A stretch of 64,000 bases of DNA from Kangsaoukella pontilimi (GTDB lineage Bacteria > Pseudomonadota > Alphaproteobacteria > Rhodobacterales > Rhodobacteraceae): the NCBI RefSeq assembly GCF_009830125.1, contig NZ_WUPT01000002.1, positions 773,501-837,500 of the forward strand, in the 5' to 3' direction. This document shows, in pieces, positions 52,976-62,104 of the stretch. The translations under genes and the position numbers were made by a program. Positions within the stretch are counted from its first letter, which is position 1. Every line of letters starts with the position of its first letter. Under the pieces are notes generated by a model. It saw nothing but the letters and a program-made list of their open reading frames with translations, did no database searches and had not been told where the DNA came from.

Positions 52976-53602
52976 ATGAACGCACCCAGTCAGGTCATTA
53001 AGCAAGGCAGAAAGTGGGACCAGGTGCTCGACGGCGCCAGGACGGTCTTTCTGCGCGATGGCTACGAGGGGGCGAGCGTGGATGATATCGTCCGCGAGGC
53101 CGGCGTCTCGAAAGCGACCCTCTACAGTTATTTCCCGGACAAGCGGCTTCTGTTCCTCGAAGTGGCCAAGATCGAGTGCCGCGCCCAGTCCGATGCGGCC
53201 GCCGCGCGGATCGAGGCGTCGGGCGATGTGCGCGACGTTCTGAAGGATGCCGCCACGCGGATGGTCGGGTTCTTCATGTCCGATGTGGGCATGCAGGTCT
53301 ATCGGATCGTGGTGGGCGAAAGCCAGCGGTTCCCCGAGGTCGGGCGCGAATTCTACAACTCCGGTCCCGCCATGGTGCGCGATCTTCTGATCCGCTTCCT
53401 GACCCGTGAGGTGGAAGAGGGCAAGCTCTGGATCGACGATGTCGAGCTTGCCGCCGATCAGTTTCCAGAGCTCTGCAAGGCGGGGCTGCATCTGCAGATG
53501 GTTCTGGGTCTGCGCGACGGCTTCACCCAGGCCGAGATCGACCGGGTCGTGGATGGCGCGGTCGAGATGTTCCTCTGCCAGTACGGCCGGCCAAGGGGCT
53601 GA
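52976..53602 (+). CDS. TetR-family transcriptional repressor
   Basis: 208 residues. The N-terminal HTH DGARTVFLRDGYEGASVDDIVREAGVSKATLYSYFPDKR is classic TetR. The ligand-binding C-terminal half (MVGFFMSDVGMQVYRIVVGESQRFPEVGREFY) is of the AefR/AcrR-like type that often controls efflux pumps. The AACTGAAC...GTTCAGTT palindrome 220 bp upstream is a likely operator. No pump gene is adjacent, so the targets lie elsewhere or include the small peptide ORF. An alternative start is ATG 52964. Confidence 0.92.
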   Translation: MNAPSQVIKQGRKWDQVLDGARTVFLRDGYEGASVDDIVREAGVSKATLYSYFPDKRLLFLEVAKIECRAQSDAAAARIEASGDVRDVLKDAATRMVGFFMSDVGMQVYRIVVGESQRFPEVGREFYNSGPAMVRDLLIRFLTREVEEGKLWIDDVELAADQFPELCKAGLHLQMVLGLRDGFTQAEIDRVVDGAVEMFLCQYGRPRG

Positions 53603-53605
53603 GGC

Positions 53606-54313
53606 TCAGTCGCGGCGCCGCGCCTGAAGCTGGCCCGCCTCCTTCCGCATCTCGAAGGCTTTCAGCACTTCGATAAGATCCGACAGCTTGGCCTTGCCAT
53701 AGGTGCGGGTGTCGAAGTCGGGGTTGTCCGCCTGGATGAACTGACCGAGCTGGCCGAGCGAGAACCACTCCGCCTCCTGATCGATCTTGTCCATGGCCTT
53801 GCGGATGAGCGGGACCGCGTCTTTCGGGTCGCGCTTGCCCGTGGCCTTGCCATTGTCCCGCGGTACGGGCTCATCGACGATGTTCTCGATCAGGACGAAG
53901 CGGTTGCAGACCGAGCGCAGGCTCTCGGGCGCCTTGCCCTCGCCGATGCCGATAACGCTGAGGCCCTGTTCGCGAATGCGGTTGGCGAGTGAAGTGAAGT
54001 CGCTGTCCGAGGACACTAGCACGAAGCCGTCGAAACGCCCCGTATGCAGGATGTCCATCGCGTCGATAACGAGGCCGATGTCGCTGGCGTTCTTGCCGGT
54101 GGTGTTGGCAGTTTCCTGATGCGCCGTCAGGCCCAGGGTGCGGACCTCCTTGGTCCACTGGTTCAGACGGCTGGACGACCAGTCGCCGTAGACGCGGCGG
54201 ATGGCGGGCTCGCCGAAGCGGTTGATCTCTTTCAGGATCGCGGCCGCGTATTTCGCCGGGATGTTGTCGGCGTCGATCAGAACGGCATACAGCGGTCGGT
54301 CACGGTCGGCCAT
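53606..54313 (-). CDS. NYN-domain RNase-like protein with OST-HTH tail
   Basis: 235 residues starting MADRDRPLYAVLIDADNIP, with an AGGAGG site. The NYN/PIN-like acids lie in DADN, ASDIGLVIDAMD and SSDSDFTSLAN, the NYN_LabA pattern. A C-terminal OST-HTH/LOTUS-like region has EWFSLGQLGQFIQADNPDFD. It is predicted to cleave or bind RNA. The start at 54313 excludes 29 upstream codons that run through repeat copy K. It is convergent with the TetR gene, 3 bases apart. Confidence 0.88.
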   Translation of the reverse strand: MADRDRPLYAVLIDADNIPAKYAAAILKEINRFGEPAIRRVYGDWSSSRLNQWTKEVRTLGLTAHQETANTTGKNASDIGLVIDAMDILHTGRFDGFVLVSSDSDFTSLANRIREQGLSVIGIGEGKAPESLRSVCNRFVLIENIVDEPVPRDNGKATGKRDPKDAVPLIRKAMDKIDQEAEWFSLGQLGQFIQADNPDFDTRTYGKAKLSDLIEVLKAFEMRKEAGQLQARRRD

Positions 54314-54327
54314 TGATGGCCTCCTTT

Positions 54328-54408
54328 CCAGTCGGGGGAGGGGGCTCTGCCCCCGTCGCGTGACCGCGACTCCCCCAGGATTTTCCGGACCCAAAGACAT
54401 ACGGGGCC
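54328..54408. repeat. Palindromic repeat, copy K
   Basis: A GGGGGCTCTGCCCCC hairpin and CGCGTGACCGCG inverted repeat precede the CCCCCAGGATTTTCCGGACCCAAAGA core and tail. It sits between the co-directional clpP and NYN genes. Confidence 0.75.
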
Positions 54409-54417
54409 CGCTTGGCG

Positions 54418-55002
54418 TCAGGGCAGATCGTCGGCGGTGTTGATCACCTTGCCCAGAAGCCCGTAGTCGATCGCATCCTTCGTGCCCAGCCAGAAGTCGC
54501 GCTGCGTGTCCTCGGCGATCTTTTCCGGTGTCTGTCCGGTGGCCTCGGCGAAGAGCTTGTGGAAGCGCTCACGCATGATGCGAATCTGTTCGGCCTGAAT
54601 CCACATGTCCGAGGCCGAGCCGCCGATGCCGCCGCGCGGCTCGTGCAGAAGAAAGCGGGTGTTGGGCAGGCAGAAGCGGTTCTCTTTTTTCGCGCCCACG
54701 AAGATCAGCGCGCCCGCCGAAGCCACCCAGCCCGACCCGATGGTGCGGACGGTGGGGCGGATGAACTTGATCATGTCATGAACCATGTCGCCCGATTCCA
54801 CGTGCCCGCCGGGCGACGAGATGAAGAGGTTGATCGGGTCATTCGAATCCTCGGCCAGCGCGATCAGCTGAGTGGTGATCCGGTTGGCGAGCTTGTCGTT
54901 GATCTCGCCGGTGATGATCACGTTGCGGGATTTGAAGAAAAGCTCGCCCGCCTTGCCTCCAACGCCCTTGTCCTCGTCGTCTTTTTTCTTGTCGTCCGCC
55001 AT
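54418..55002 (-). CDS. ATP-dependent Clp protease proteolytic subunit (ClpP family)
   Basis: 194 residues. The serine of the triad is in GSGWVASAGALIFVG (near residue 95) and the His in RFLLHEPRGG (near 120), with the Asp in a later helix. DKLANRITTQLIALAEDSNDPINLFISSPGG is the ClpP handle and barrel core. The charged N-terminus (DDKKKDDEDKG) is longer and more acidic than the usual ClpP start, suggesting a second paralogue beside the main clpP-clpX. The protein is cytosolic. Confidence 0.9.
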   Translation of the reverse strand: MADDKKKDDEDKGVGGKAGELFFKSRNVIITGEINDKLANRITTQLIALAEDSNDPINLFISSPGGHVESGDMVHDMIKFIRPTVRTIGSGWVASAGALIFVGAKKENRFCLPNTRFLLHEPRGGIGGSASDMWIQAEQIRIMRERFHKLFAEATGQTPEKIAEDTQRDFWLGTKDAIDYGLLGKVINTADDLP

Positions 55003-55068
55003 GGTGGCTCCCGTTGTCTGAGTGTTGGGGGGAATGTGTTGCCTCGGCGCCGGAATGGCAAGGGCGGG

Positions 55069-55440
55069 TCAACCCGGAAAGTGAACGCTCAGCGTGTCGC
55101 AAGCCGCGTCGCCCCGCATCACCTCCGCGACGGCAATGGAGGCCTCGATGGTCGGCATGTTGATGATGGCTCGGCCTTCCAGACGCTCGCGCACCACCGC
55201 CCGCAGCAGGTCCCGGTCGCAAACCGAGACCGTGAGGCGCTCTCCGATCATGGCCCCGGTCAGGTCCGCCATGGCAGCGCCCGAGCGATCGGTCAGCAGC
55301 AGGTGAAGCGACGGCCGGCCATGCATGAAAACCGGCTCGACCTCTGCAACCTCGACCGCGATTTCTTCGCCGTTGCCCGCCAGGATCAACGGCTCCGCCC
55401 CCGCGCCCGCCGGAAGGGCCATCGCGAGCGCGACAAGCAT
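55069..55440 (-). CDS. Secreted protein, possible SecD P1-head-like domain
   Basis: 123 residues from MLVALAMALPAGAGA, a signal peptide. The mature part is a beta-rich domain with MIGERLTVSVCDRDLLRAVV, RLEGRAIINMPTIEASIAVA and two cysteines. It resembles the SecDF periplasmic head, but that is a weak assignment. Repeat copy L lies immediately upstream and its AAGGATC end abuts the ATG, so part of the ribosome site comes from the repeat. Confidence 0.6.
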   Translation of the reverse strand: MLVALAMALPAGAGAEPLILAGNGEEIAVEVAEVEPVFMHGRPSLHLLLTDRSGAAMADLTGAMIGERLTVSVCDRDLLRAVVRERLEGRAIINMPTIEASIAVAEVMRGDAACDTLSVHFPG

Positions 55441-55525
55441 GATCCTTCGCCTGTTCCGAAATATCCCGGGGAGGTCCGGAGGGGCAGTGCCCCTCCGGAA
55501 CCGCGACGCCGTCAGGCGGCGCAAA
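55441..55525. repeat. Palindromic repeat, copy L
   Basis: CGCCTGTTCCGAAATATCCCGGG joins a TCCGGAGGGGCAGTGCCCCTCCGGA hairpin and a GCGACGCCGTCAGGCGGCGC one. It fills the whole gap between frmA and the next minus-strand gene. Confidence 0.75.
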
Positions 55526-56653
<1,128 letters not shown>

Positions 56654-56788
56654 GTTTTCGGTCCTTTCCTGTTGCCGGGAGCCTGCGCGAAAGGGCGCGG
56701 CTTATCAAGAATTTGCTCAACGCGCCGGGCGCGTTATTCTAAGGAACGACCGACGGCGGGATGCGCCGTTTCCTGAAGGACCCTTGTC

Positions 56789-57130
56789 ATGACCTGTCCC
56801 CGCCTTTCGTTCGGCCTCGTTCTCTGCATTGGCCTCACCGCCTGTGTCGCCGAGGAGGACACCGCCCTCGTCACCCCGATCGAAGGCGAGGCCGGCGCGT
56901 TTGGCGAGGCCGCAGACGACGTGGGTGGTGATAACGCCTTGCCGGAGGAATGCGACGCCGCCGACTACCGCCCCCTGATCGGGACCAGTATCGCGGCGGT
57001 CACGTTGCCGGCGGATGACATGATCCGTGCCTATGGCGAGACCGCTATCGTCACGCAGGAATACCTGCCGCAGCGGACCAACATCATCTACGGCATGGAT
57101 GGTGTGATCCTGCGGGTCACCTGCGGCTGA
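56789..57130 (+). CDS. I78-type peptidase inhibitor lipoprotein
   Basis: 113 residues. The signal and lipobox (LCIGLTAC) end at Cys near residue 19. The C-terminal 60 residues (DAADYRPLIGTSI and RTNIIYGMDGVILRVTCG) match the I78 peptidase inhibitor family. It would protect the periplasm or envelope from serine proteases. It is divergent from frmA and convergent with the cytochrome c' gene. Confidence 0.85.
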   Translation: MTCPRLSFGLVLCIGLTACVAEEDTALVTPIEGEAGAFGEAADDVGGDNALPEECDAADYRPLIGTSIAAVTLPADDMIRAYGETAIVTQEYLPQRTNIIYGMDGVILRVTCG

Positions 57131-57155
57131 CCTCCGGCCCCGCAGGCTCGGAGTG

Positions 57156-57584
57156 TTATTGCCGGTAGCGGCCGTGGCATTCCTTGCAAGTCGAGCCGAT
57201 GGCACCCATCGCGGCGCGCAGGTCGTCGGCTGTCTCCACCGGCAGGCGTGCGGCACTCCGAAGTGCGGTCGCAGCACGCGTGAAATCCTCGGGCTCGGTC
57301 CAGATGGTTGGCTGCGCTTCTGAAAGCGGGTCCTCTGCCGGTCTGGCGAAGACATCGGGTATCCGGGCAGCATGCGCTTCGAGACTGGCAAGTGCAGCTT
57401 CGGCGGCGTCCCGGTCGAAAGGCGTCATTCCGCGCGCCATTTGGCCGAGGGTCTTGGTCTCGGTGGCGATGGATTTCATGTTTTCCATCCACGCTTTCAC
57501 CTGTGGGTCCTTGACGCCCGAATGAGCGAAGGCGGCGCTGGCGATGGTGAGGGAGAGTGCGGCGATGATCGTACCAGTTCTCAT
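57156..57584 (-). CDS. Cytochrome c' (class II c-type)
   Basis: 142 residues with a signal peptide (MRTGTIIAALSLTIASAAFA). The C-terminal CKECH binds haem, the usual class II position, in GSTCKECHGRYRQ. Four helices precede it, with a Met-rich first helix (AWMENMKSIATETKTLGQM) expected near the haem's sixth site. These proteins bind NO or carry electrons in the periplasm. Convergent with the I78 gene, it shares no promoter with it. Confidence 0.92.
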   Translation of the reverse strand: MRTGTIIAALSLTIASAAFAHSGVKDPQVKAWMENMKSIATETKTLGQMARGMTPFDRDAAEAALASLEAHAARIPDVFARPAEDPLSEAQPTIWTEPEDFTRAATALRSAARLPVETADDLRAAMGAIGSTCKECHGRYRQ

Positions 57585-57682
57585 TGGGCGTCTCCTTCAG
57601 TGGGGCGGGTTCTCGTGACACAGGGAGCGGGAGGGTCCAGCCCATGACTCGACTCCGCGGGAACGGTGTCCTAGAAAGTTGT

Positions 57683-57697
57683 GAACAAAACACGAAC
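57683..57697. promoter_or_regulatory. LexA (SOS) box of imuB
   Basis: GAAC-AAAACAC-GAAC is the direct-repeat GAAC-N7-GAAC form (GTTC-N7-GTTC on the other strand) of the alphaproteobacterial SOS box. It ends 17 bp before the imuB ATG. Confidence 0.88.
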
Positions 57698-57714
57698 ATT
57701 TGGGCTGCCTCCCG

Positions 57715-59385
57715 ATGCCTCAGCGGCGGATACTCTCGCTCTGGTTCCCGCGCCTTGCCGCGGAGCGGTGCCTCCGGCTCGACCGGGGGCTGCCTGCGGG
57801 ACCGATGGCGGTGGTGGGCGACGAGCGGGGGGCGCAGGTGCTGGTGTCGCTCTCGACCGAGGCCGAAGCGGCGGGGCTGGTCCGGGGGCAGCCGCTGAGA
57901 GATGCGCGCGCCATGTGCCCCGAGCTGCAGACACGGCTGGCCAACCCGCGCCTCGATGCCGCTTTCCTGACGGCGCTTCGCCGGTGGGCGGGTAAGTTCA
58001 GCCCCTGGGTTTCGGAAGAACCGCCCGAGGCGCTGGTGATCGACCTGACGGGATGTGCGCATCTCTTCGGGGGCGAGGCGGAACTCATGCGGACGGTGGT
58101 GCAGGATTGCGCCGATCTGGAGCTGACGGTGCGGGCGGGGATCGGCGACACGGTGGGCGCGGCATGGGCGCTGGCGCGCTATGCGGGGCAGGGCGCAGGC
58201 GCGGGCGCGCGGACAGGCGACGACATCGCGCAGGAGGCGCGCGCCACCCGGTCCCGCGCGGCGCGGCGACGTCACTGGGAGCGGGGCGGGCCGGGACCGG
58301 CGCGGGAGGAGGGCGAGATGCGCGGAGGCGCCATCGCGCCGCCCGGTCAGATGCGGAGCGCGCTCGCGCCTCTGCCGGTGGCGGCGCTCCGGCTGGATGA
58401 CGAGACGCGGGCGATGCTGGAGCGTCTCGGCCTCCGGCGGGTCGGGGACCTTACGGGTCAGCCGCGCGCCGCGCTGGCGCGCCGCTTCGGTCAGGGTCTG
58501 GTCCGCCGGCTGGATCAGGCGACGGGTGTGGAGCCCGAGCCCGTCAGCCCGGCGCGCCCGTCCGCCCGCTTCGTCCTCCGCCTGACCCTGCCCGAGCCGA
58601 TCGGGCTGGAAAGCGACATCGCCCATGCGCTCGACCGGCTGTTGCCGGCGTTCGGGGAGAAGTTGCGCGCGGCGGGCCGCGGCGCGCGGCGGGTGCGGAT
58701 GGAATGCCACCGCACCGATCACACGATGCAATGGGTCGAGGTGGGTCTGGCGCGCCCCTCGTCCGAGCCCGACCGCATTCGCCCGCTTCTTCTGATGAAG
58801 CTTTCCGAGATCGACGCGGGTTTCGGGATCGAGCGTATCCGGCTGGCGGCGCCGGTAACCGAGCCGGTCTATGCCGAGCAGCACCGGGGCCATGCCGAGG
58901 CCGCCGCCGATGGCCGGGCGCGAAAGGCGCCCGGTGGCGGCACTGCCGCGGTGGACGATCTGATCGGACGGCTGGGCGCTCGGGTGGGGCTGGACGCGAT
59001 CACCAGGCTGGTGCCGGGGGACAGTCACATCCCCGAGAAGACCGCGCAGGTACTGGCCGCCGCGTGGTCGGCGCCCCGTGAGGGGGGCTGGCCCGCGCCG
59101 CCCGTGGCGCGCCCGATCGAGATATGGCGCCCCGAGCTTGTGGCCGCCCCCGACGCGCCCGCATTGCCGCCCGAGTTCCGCTGGCGGGGGCGGGTGTTCG
59201 AGACGCTGTCGGCCACGGGACCTGAACGGATCGCGCCGGAATGGTGGCTGGACGAGCCCGACTGGCGGACGGGGGTGCGCGATTACTGGCGGGTGACGAC
59301 GCGGACGGGAGAGCGGCTCTGGCTCTATTTCGCGCATGGCGCGGCGCTGTCCAAAGGCTGGTTCTGCCAGGGCCGTTTCGCCTGA
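57715..59385 (+). CDS. imuB: ImuB, catalytically inactive Y-family polymerase homologue
   Basis: 556 residues starting MPQRRILSLWFPRLAAERCLRL. The Y-family palm metal acids are missing: the position usually DxDxF reads SLWFPR, and the SxDE site reads VIDLTGC, as in ImuB. PRAALARRFGQGLVRRLDQATG is the little-finger and thumb region. It acts as a clamp-linked adaptor for ImuA and DnaE2 in SOS mutagenesis. A LexA box precedes it. ImuA and dnaE2 are not adjacent, which is unusual. An Arg/Gly-rich insert lies near residues 160-215. Confidence 0.9.
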   Translation: MPQRRILSLWFPRLAAERCLRLDRGLPAGPMAVVGDERGAQVLVSLSTEAEAAGLVRGQPLRDARAMCPELQTRLANPRLDAAFLTALRRWAGKFSPWVSEEPPEALVIDLTGCAHLFGGEAELMRTVVQDCADLELTVRAGIGDTVGAAWALARYAGQGAGAGARTGDDIAQEARATRSRAARRRHWERGGPGPAREEGEMRGGAIAPPGQMRSALAPLPVAALRLDDETRAMLERLGLRRVGDLTGQPRAALARRFGQGLVRRLDQATGVEPEPVSPARPSARFVLRLTLPEPIGLESDIAHALDRLLPAFGEKLRAAGRGARRVRMECHRTDHTMQWVEVGLARPSSEPDRIRPLLLMKLSEIDAGFGIERIRLAAPVTEPVYAEQHRGHAEAAADGRARKAPGGGTAAVDDLIGRLGARVGLDAITRLVPGDSHIPEKTAQVLAAAWSAPREGGWPAPPVARPIEIWRPELVAAPDAPALPPEFRWRGRVFETLSATGPERIAPEWWLDEPDWRTGVRDYWRVTTRTGERLWLYFAHGAALSKGWFCQGRFA

Positions 59386-59517
59386 GCGCGCTGACGCGCG
59401 CGGCCTCCGGCGGGGATATTTTCAAACAGGCGAAGCGAAAATTTGAATCAAATTGTCGTTCTTCTTGGGAGAAATACTCCCGGGGGGGTCTGGGGGGCGG
59501 CGCCCCCCAGCCGTGGT
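59386..59517. repeat. Double-headed palindromic repeat, copy M
   Basis: GCGCGCTGACGCGCGC hairpin, CGGGGATATTTTCAAACAGGCGAAG, the palindrome AATTTGAATCAAATT (59440-59454), TTCTTCTTGGGAGAAATACTCCCGGG and a GGGGGGCGGCGCCCCCC hairpin run in order. This is the most complete copy. It lies between the convergent imuB and fasciclin genes. Confidence 0.88.
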
Positions 59518-59523
59518 GATATC

Positions 59524-60003
59524 TCAACCTTCCGGCAGGATCACGCGGTCGATGACGTGGATCACGCCGTTCGACGCTTCCACGTCCGCGGTCACGACGC
59601 TGGCCTCTTCGACCATGACGCCGTTATCCAGGTCGATGGTTACCGAGGAACCCTGAACGGTTTCGGCTTCCATGTCGTCGGTCAGATCGCCCGACATCAC
59701 CTTGCCCGGCACGACGTGGTAGGTCAGGATCGCCGTGAGCTGGTCGATGTTTTCGGGCTTGAGCAGGTTCTCGACCGTACCTTCGGGCAGAGCCGCGAAG
59801 GCCTCGTCGGTGGGCGCGAAGACGGTGAACGGGCCTTCACCCTGCAACGTCTCGACAAGGCCGGCGGCTTCCACTGCAGCGATCAGCGTCGAGAAGGACC
59901 CGGCGTCCTGAGCGGTCGCCACGATGTCCTTGGAATGACCGCCGGCGAAGGCGGGTGCGGAGAGCATGATTGCGGCAGCGCCGCCAAGAAGTGCTTTTTT
60001 CAT
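59524..60003 (-). CDS. Secreted fasciclin-domain protein
   Basis: 159 residues with a signal peptide ([20 protein letters not shown]). One FAS1 domain shows the two signatures [14 protein letters not shown] and [15 protein letters not shown], ending [13 protein letters not shown]. Such proteins mediate adhesion or bind matrix in the periplasm or outside the cell. It is divergent from msrP with a 309-bp gap. Confidence 0.9.
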   Translation of the reverse strand: MKKALLGGAAAIMLSAPAFAGGHSKDIVATAQDAGSFSTLIAAVEAAGLVETLQGEGPFTVFAPTDEAFAALPEGTVENLLKPENIDQLTAILTYHVVPGKVMSGDLTDDMEAETVQGSSVTIDLDNGVMVEEASVVTADVEASNGVIHVIDRVILPEG

Positions 60004-60312
60004 AACGTTGGTCTCCCAAACTGGTTCTGGTTACGGATACCTGTTTTGGCATCTCGGGGTCATATACGGACGTATTTTCGGATTGGATCCCCGGAGAATT
60101 CTTGCCGAGCCCGTTTGACGGAAAGCCGGTCCGCGCTAAGCCGGGCCCGTCTTCACGAACAAGGCCCGATGGGTCACAAACATGTTATTCACAACGGGAA
60201 AATGGCTGCCCCGACACATCGGTCTATATGACAGGCGAGCACAAAGCCGTGAGGCGGATTGCGCGGCGCGCGCTTGCGCGACAAGTCTCAACGGAGCGAT
60301 TGGAGGATGACC
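60004..60312. other. Divergent promoter region, fasciclin / msrP
   Basis: No ORF is supported. The gap holds the promoters of both genes. An AT-rich patch (ACGGATACCTGTTTTGGCATC) near 60034 precedes the fasciclin start, and GGTCACAAACATGTTATTCACA near 60175 is a likely msrP promoter part. Neither has a clear -35/-10 pair. Confidence 0.4.
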
Positions 60313-61242
60313 ATGGCAGGCCGATACAAAAGCCCACTCACGCACGCGGATGTCACGCCCAAGGCGGCATGGCTGAACCGGAGGCAGATCATTGCCGGTG
60401 CGATGGCCGCCGGGGGCGCGTCGATCGCGTCGCCTGCGCTGGCATCGCTCGGGGCGCGGAAGACCTCTTATGGAAGCGGTCTCGAGCCCAACACGTTCGA
60501 GGAGATCACCTCCTACAACAACTTCTACGAATTCGGCGTGGGCAAGGACGATCCCGCACAGAATGCCGGCGCGATGCAGACCAGCCCTTGGTCGGTGGTC
60601 ATCGACGGTATGGTCGACCGCCCGGGCACCTATTCCATGGACCAGATTCTGGAAGGTCAGACGCTGGAGGAACGCATCTACCGGTTCCGCTGCGTCGAGG
60701 CGTGGTCGATGGTGATCCCGTGGGTCGGGTTCGAGCTGGCAGACCTGCTGGACCGCGTGGGCGTCCAGTCGGGTGCGCGCTACGTCGCCTTCGAGACCGC
60801 CGTCATCCCCGAGGTCATGCCGGGCGTCCGCCGCCGGGTTCTGGACTTTCCCTATGTCGAGGGGCTCAGGCTGGACGAGGCCATGCATCCGCTCACCATC
60901 ATGGCGACCGGCATTTATGACGAGCCGATCCCGAACCAGAACGGCGCGCCGATGCGTCTGGTCGTGCCGTGGAAATATGGCTTCAAGTCGATCAAGTCGA
61001 TCGTCCGGATCACGCTGACAGACAGCGAGCCGCCGACGAGCTGGAACAAGGCCAATGCGCGCGAGTACGGCTTCTATTCCAATGTGAACCCGACCGTCGA
61101 TCATCCGCGCTGGAGCCAGGCGACCGAGCGGCGGATCGGCGGCGGTCTGTTCGCGGCGCGTCAGGAGACGCTGATGTTCAATGGCTATGAGAACGAGGTC
61201 GCCGGTCTTTACGAGGGCATGGACCTGTCGGTGAACTACTGA
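60313..61242 (+). CDS. msrP: MsrP molybdoenzyme, periplasmic methionine-sulfoxide reductase
   Basis: 309 residues with a Tat signal ([19 protein letters not shown]). The molybdenum-binding Cys is in [16 protein letters not shown]. SSxxF-like [13 protein letters not shown] and [14 protein letters not shown] are the family pattern. It repairs oxidised methionine in envelope proteins using electrons from MsrQ. A GGAGG site lies 7 bases before the ATG at 60313; the ATG at 60307 overlaps that site. It leads a three-gene operon in which a zinc-ribbon gene sits between msrP and msrQ. Confidence 0.95.
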   Translation: MAGRYKSPLTHADVTPKAAWLNRRQIIAGAMAAGGASIASPALASLGARKTSYGSGLEPNTFEEITSYNNFYEFGVGKDDPAQNAGAMQTSPWSVVIDGMVDRPGTYSMDQILEGQTLEERIYRFRCVEAWSMVIPWVGFELADLLDRVGVQSGARYVAFETAVIPEVMPGVRRRVLDFPYVEGLRLDEAMHPLTIMATGIYDEPIPNQNGAPMRLVVPWKYGFKSIKSIVRITLTDSEPPTSWNKANAREYGFYSNVNPTVDHPRWSQATERRIGGGLFAARQETLMFNGYENEVAGLYEGMDLSVNY

Positions 61243-61246
61243 CCTG

Positions 61247-61459
61247 ATGGCCGGTGTCGCCCTGATATCGACCCTGACCTGTCCGGCCTGCGGACATGTG
61301 GCAGAGGTGGTCATGCCGGAAGACAGGTGTCTGTTCTTCTGGGACTGCCCGTCCTGTCACGAAGTGATCCGGCCGAAGGCCGGGGATTGCTGTGTCTTCT
61401 GTTCTTACGGGACCGTTGCCTGTCCGCCTGTGCAGGCCACTGGGCGCTGCGGCGGATGA
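61247..61459 (+). CDS. Small cysteine-rich zinc-ribbon protein (GDCCVFCSYG family)
   Basis: 70 residues with nine cysteines: TCPACGH, DCPSCHE, and GDCCVFCSYGTVACPP. The CPxC pairs fit one or two zinc ribbons, and GDCCVFCSYG is a recurring motif of unnamed bacterial proteins. It starts 4 bases after the msrP stop and overlaps msrQ by 4 bases. The position suggests a role in the MsrPQ system or metal delivery to it; no function is known. Confidence 0.8.
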   Translation: MAGVALISTLTCPACGHVAEVVMPEDRCLFFWDCPSCHEVIRPKAGDCCVFCSYGTVACPPVQATGRCGG

Positions 61460-62064
61460 AGCCGTCTCAGCGCATCAATCTGGCGCTGTCCCGCGTCCCC
61501 GCCTGGCCACTCTATATAGTGGGCGGTCTGGTGCCCTTCTGGTATCTGTATCTTGGTCTGACCGGCGGCCTCGGTGTCGAGCCGATCGAGGCGCTGGAAC
61601 ATCGGCTGGGCGAGCTGGCGCTTCAGGGGCTGATCGCGGGGCTGGCGGTGACGCCGCTCAGGAACATGACCGGCGTAAACCTTGTGAAGTTCCGGCGGGC
61701 CATCGGGCTGGTCACGTTCTACTTCGTCACCTGTCATCTTCTGGTCTGGCTGGTGCTGGACGTTCAGATCCTGTCCCAAATCTGGGCCGATATTCTGAAG
61801 CGTCCTTATATTACCATCGGCATGATCGGGTTCGTCCTGCTGATCCCTCTGGCGGTCACGTCGAACAACTGGTCGATCCGCAAACTCGGTCCGCTCAAGT
61901 GGCGGCGTCTGCATCAGCTTGGTTATGCTGCAGCGATCCTGGGGGCGGTGCATTGGGTGATGCTGGCCAAGGGCTTTCAGATCGAGCCGCTGGTCTATCT
62001 GGGCATCGTGGTGCTGCTTCTGGCGATGCGCGTGCCGAAGGCGGTGAAACGCGCGGTTGCATAA
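61456..62064 (+). CDS. msrQ: MsrQ haem-binding membrane subunit
   Basis: 202 residues with six membrane helices. TSNNWSIRKLGPLKWRRLHQLGYAAAILGAVHW is the signature, with haem-ligand His candidates in RLHQLGY, FVTCHLLVW and AVHW. It passes electrons from the quinone pool or flavin to MsrP. Overlap of 4 bases with the zinc-ribbon gene couples translation. Confidence 0.94.
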   Translation: MKPSQRINLALSRVPAWPLYIVGGLVPFWYLYLGLTGGLGVEPIEALEHRLGELALQGLIAGLAVTPLRNMTGVNLVKFRRAIGLVTFYFVTCHLLVWLVLDVQILSQIWADILKRPYITIGMIGFVLLIPLAVTSNNWSIRKLGPLKWRRLHQLGYAAAILGAVHWVMLAKGFQIEPLVYLGIVVLLLAMRVPKAVKRAVA

Positions 62065-62104
62065 TGTGACTTCCCACCGTGGCCGTTCCCGCTAGGGTCG
62101 CGCC

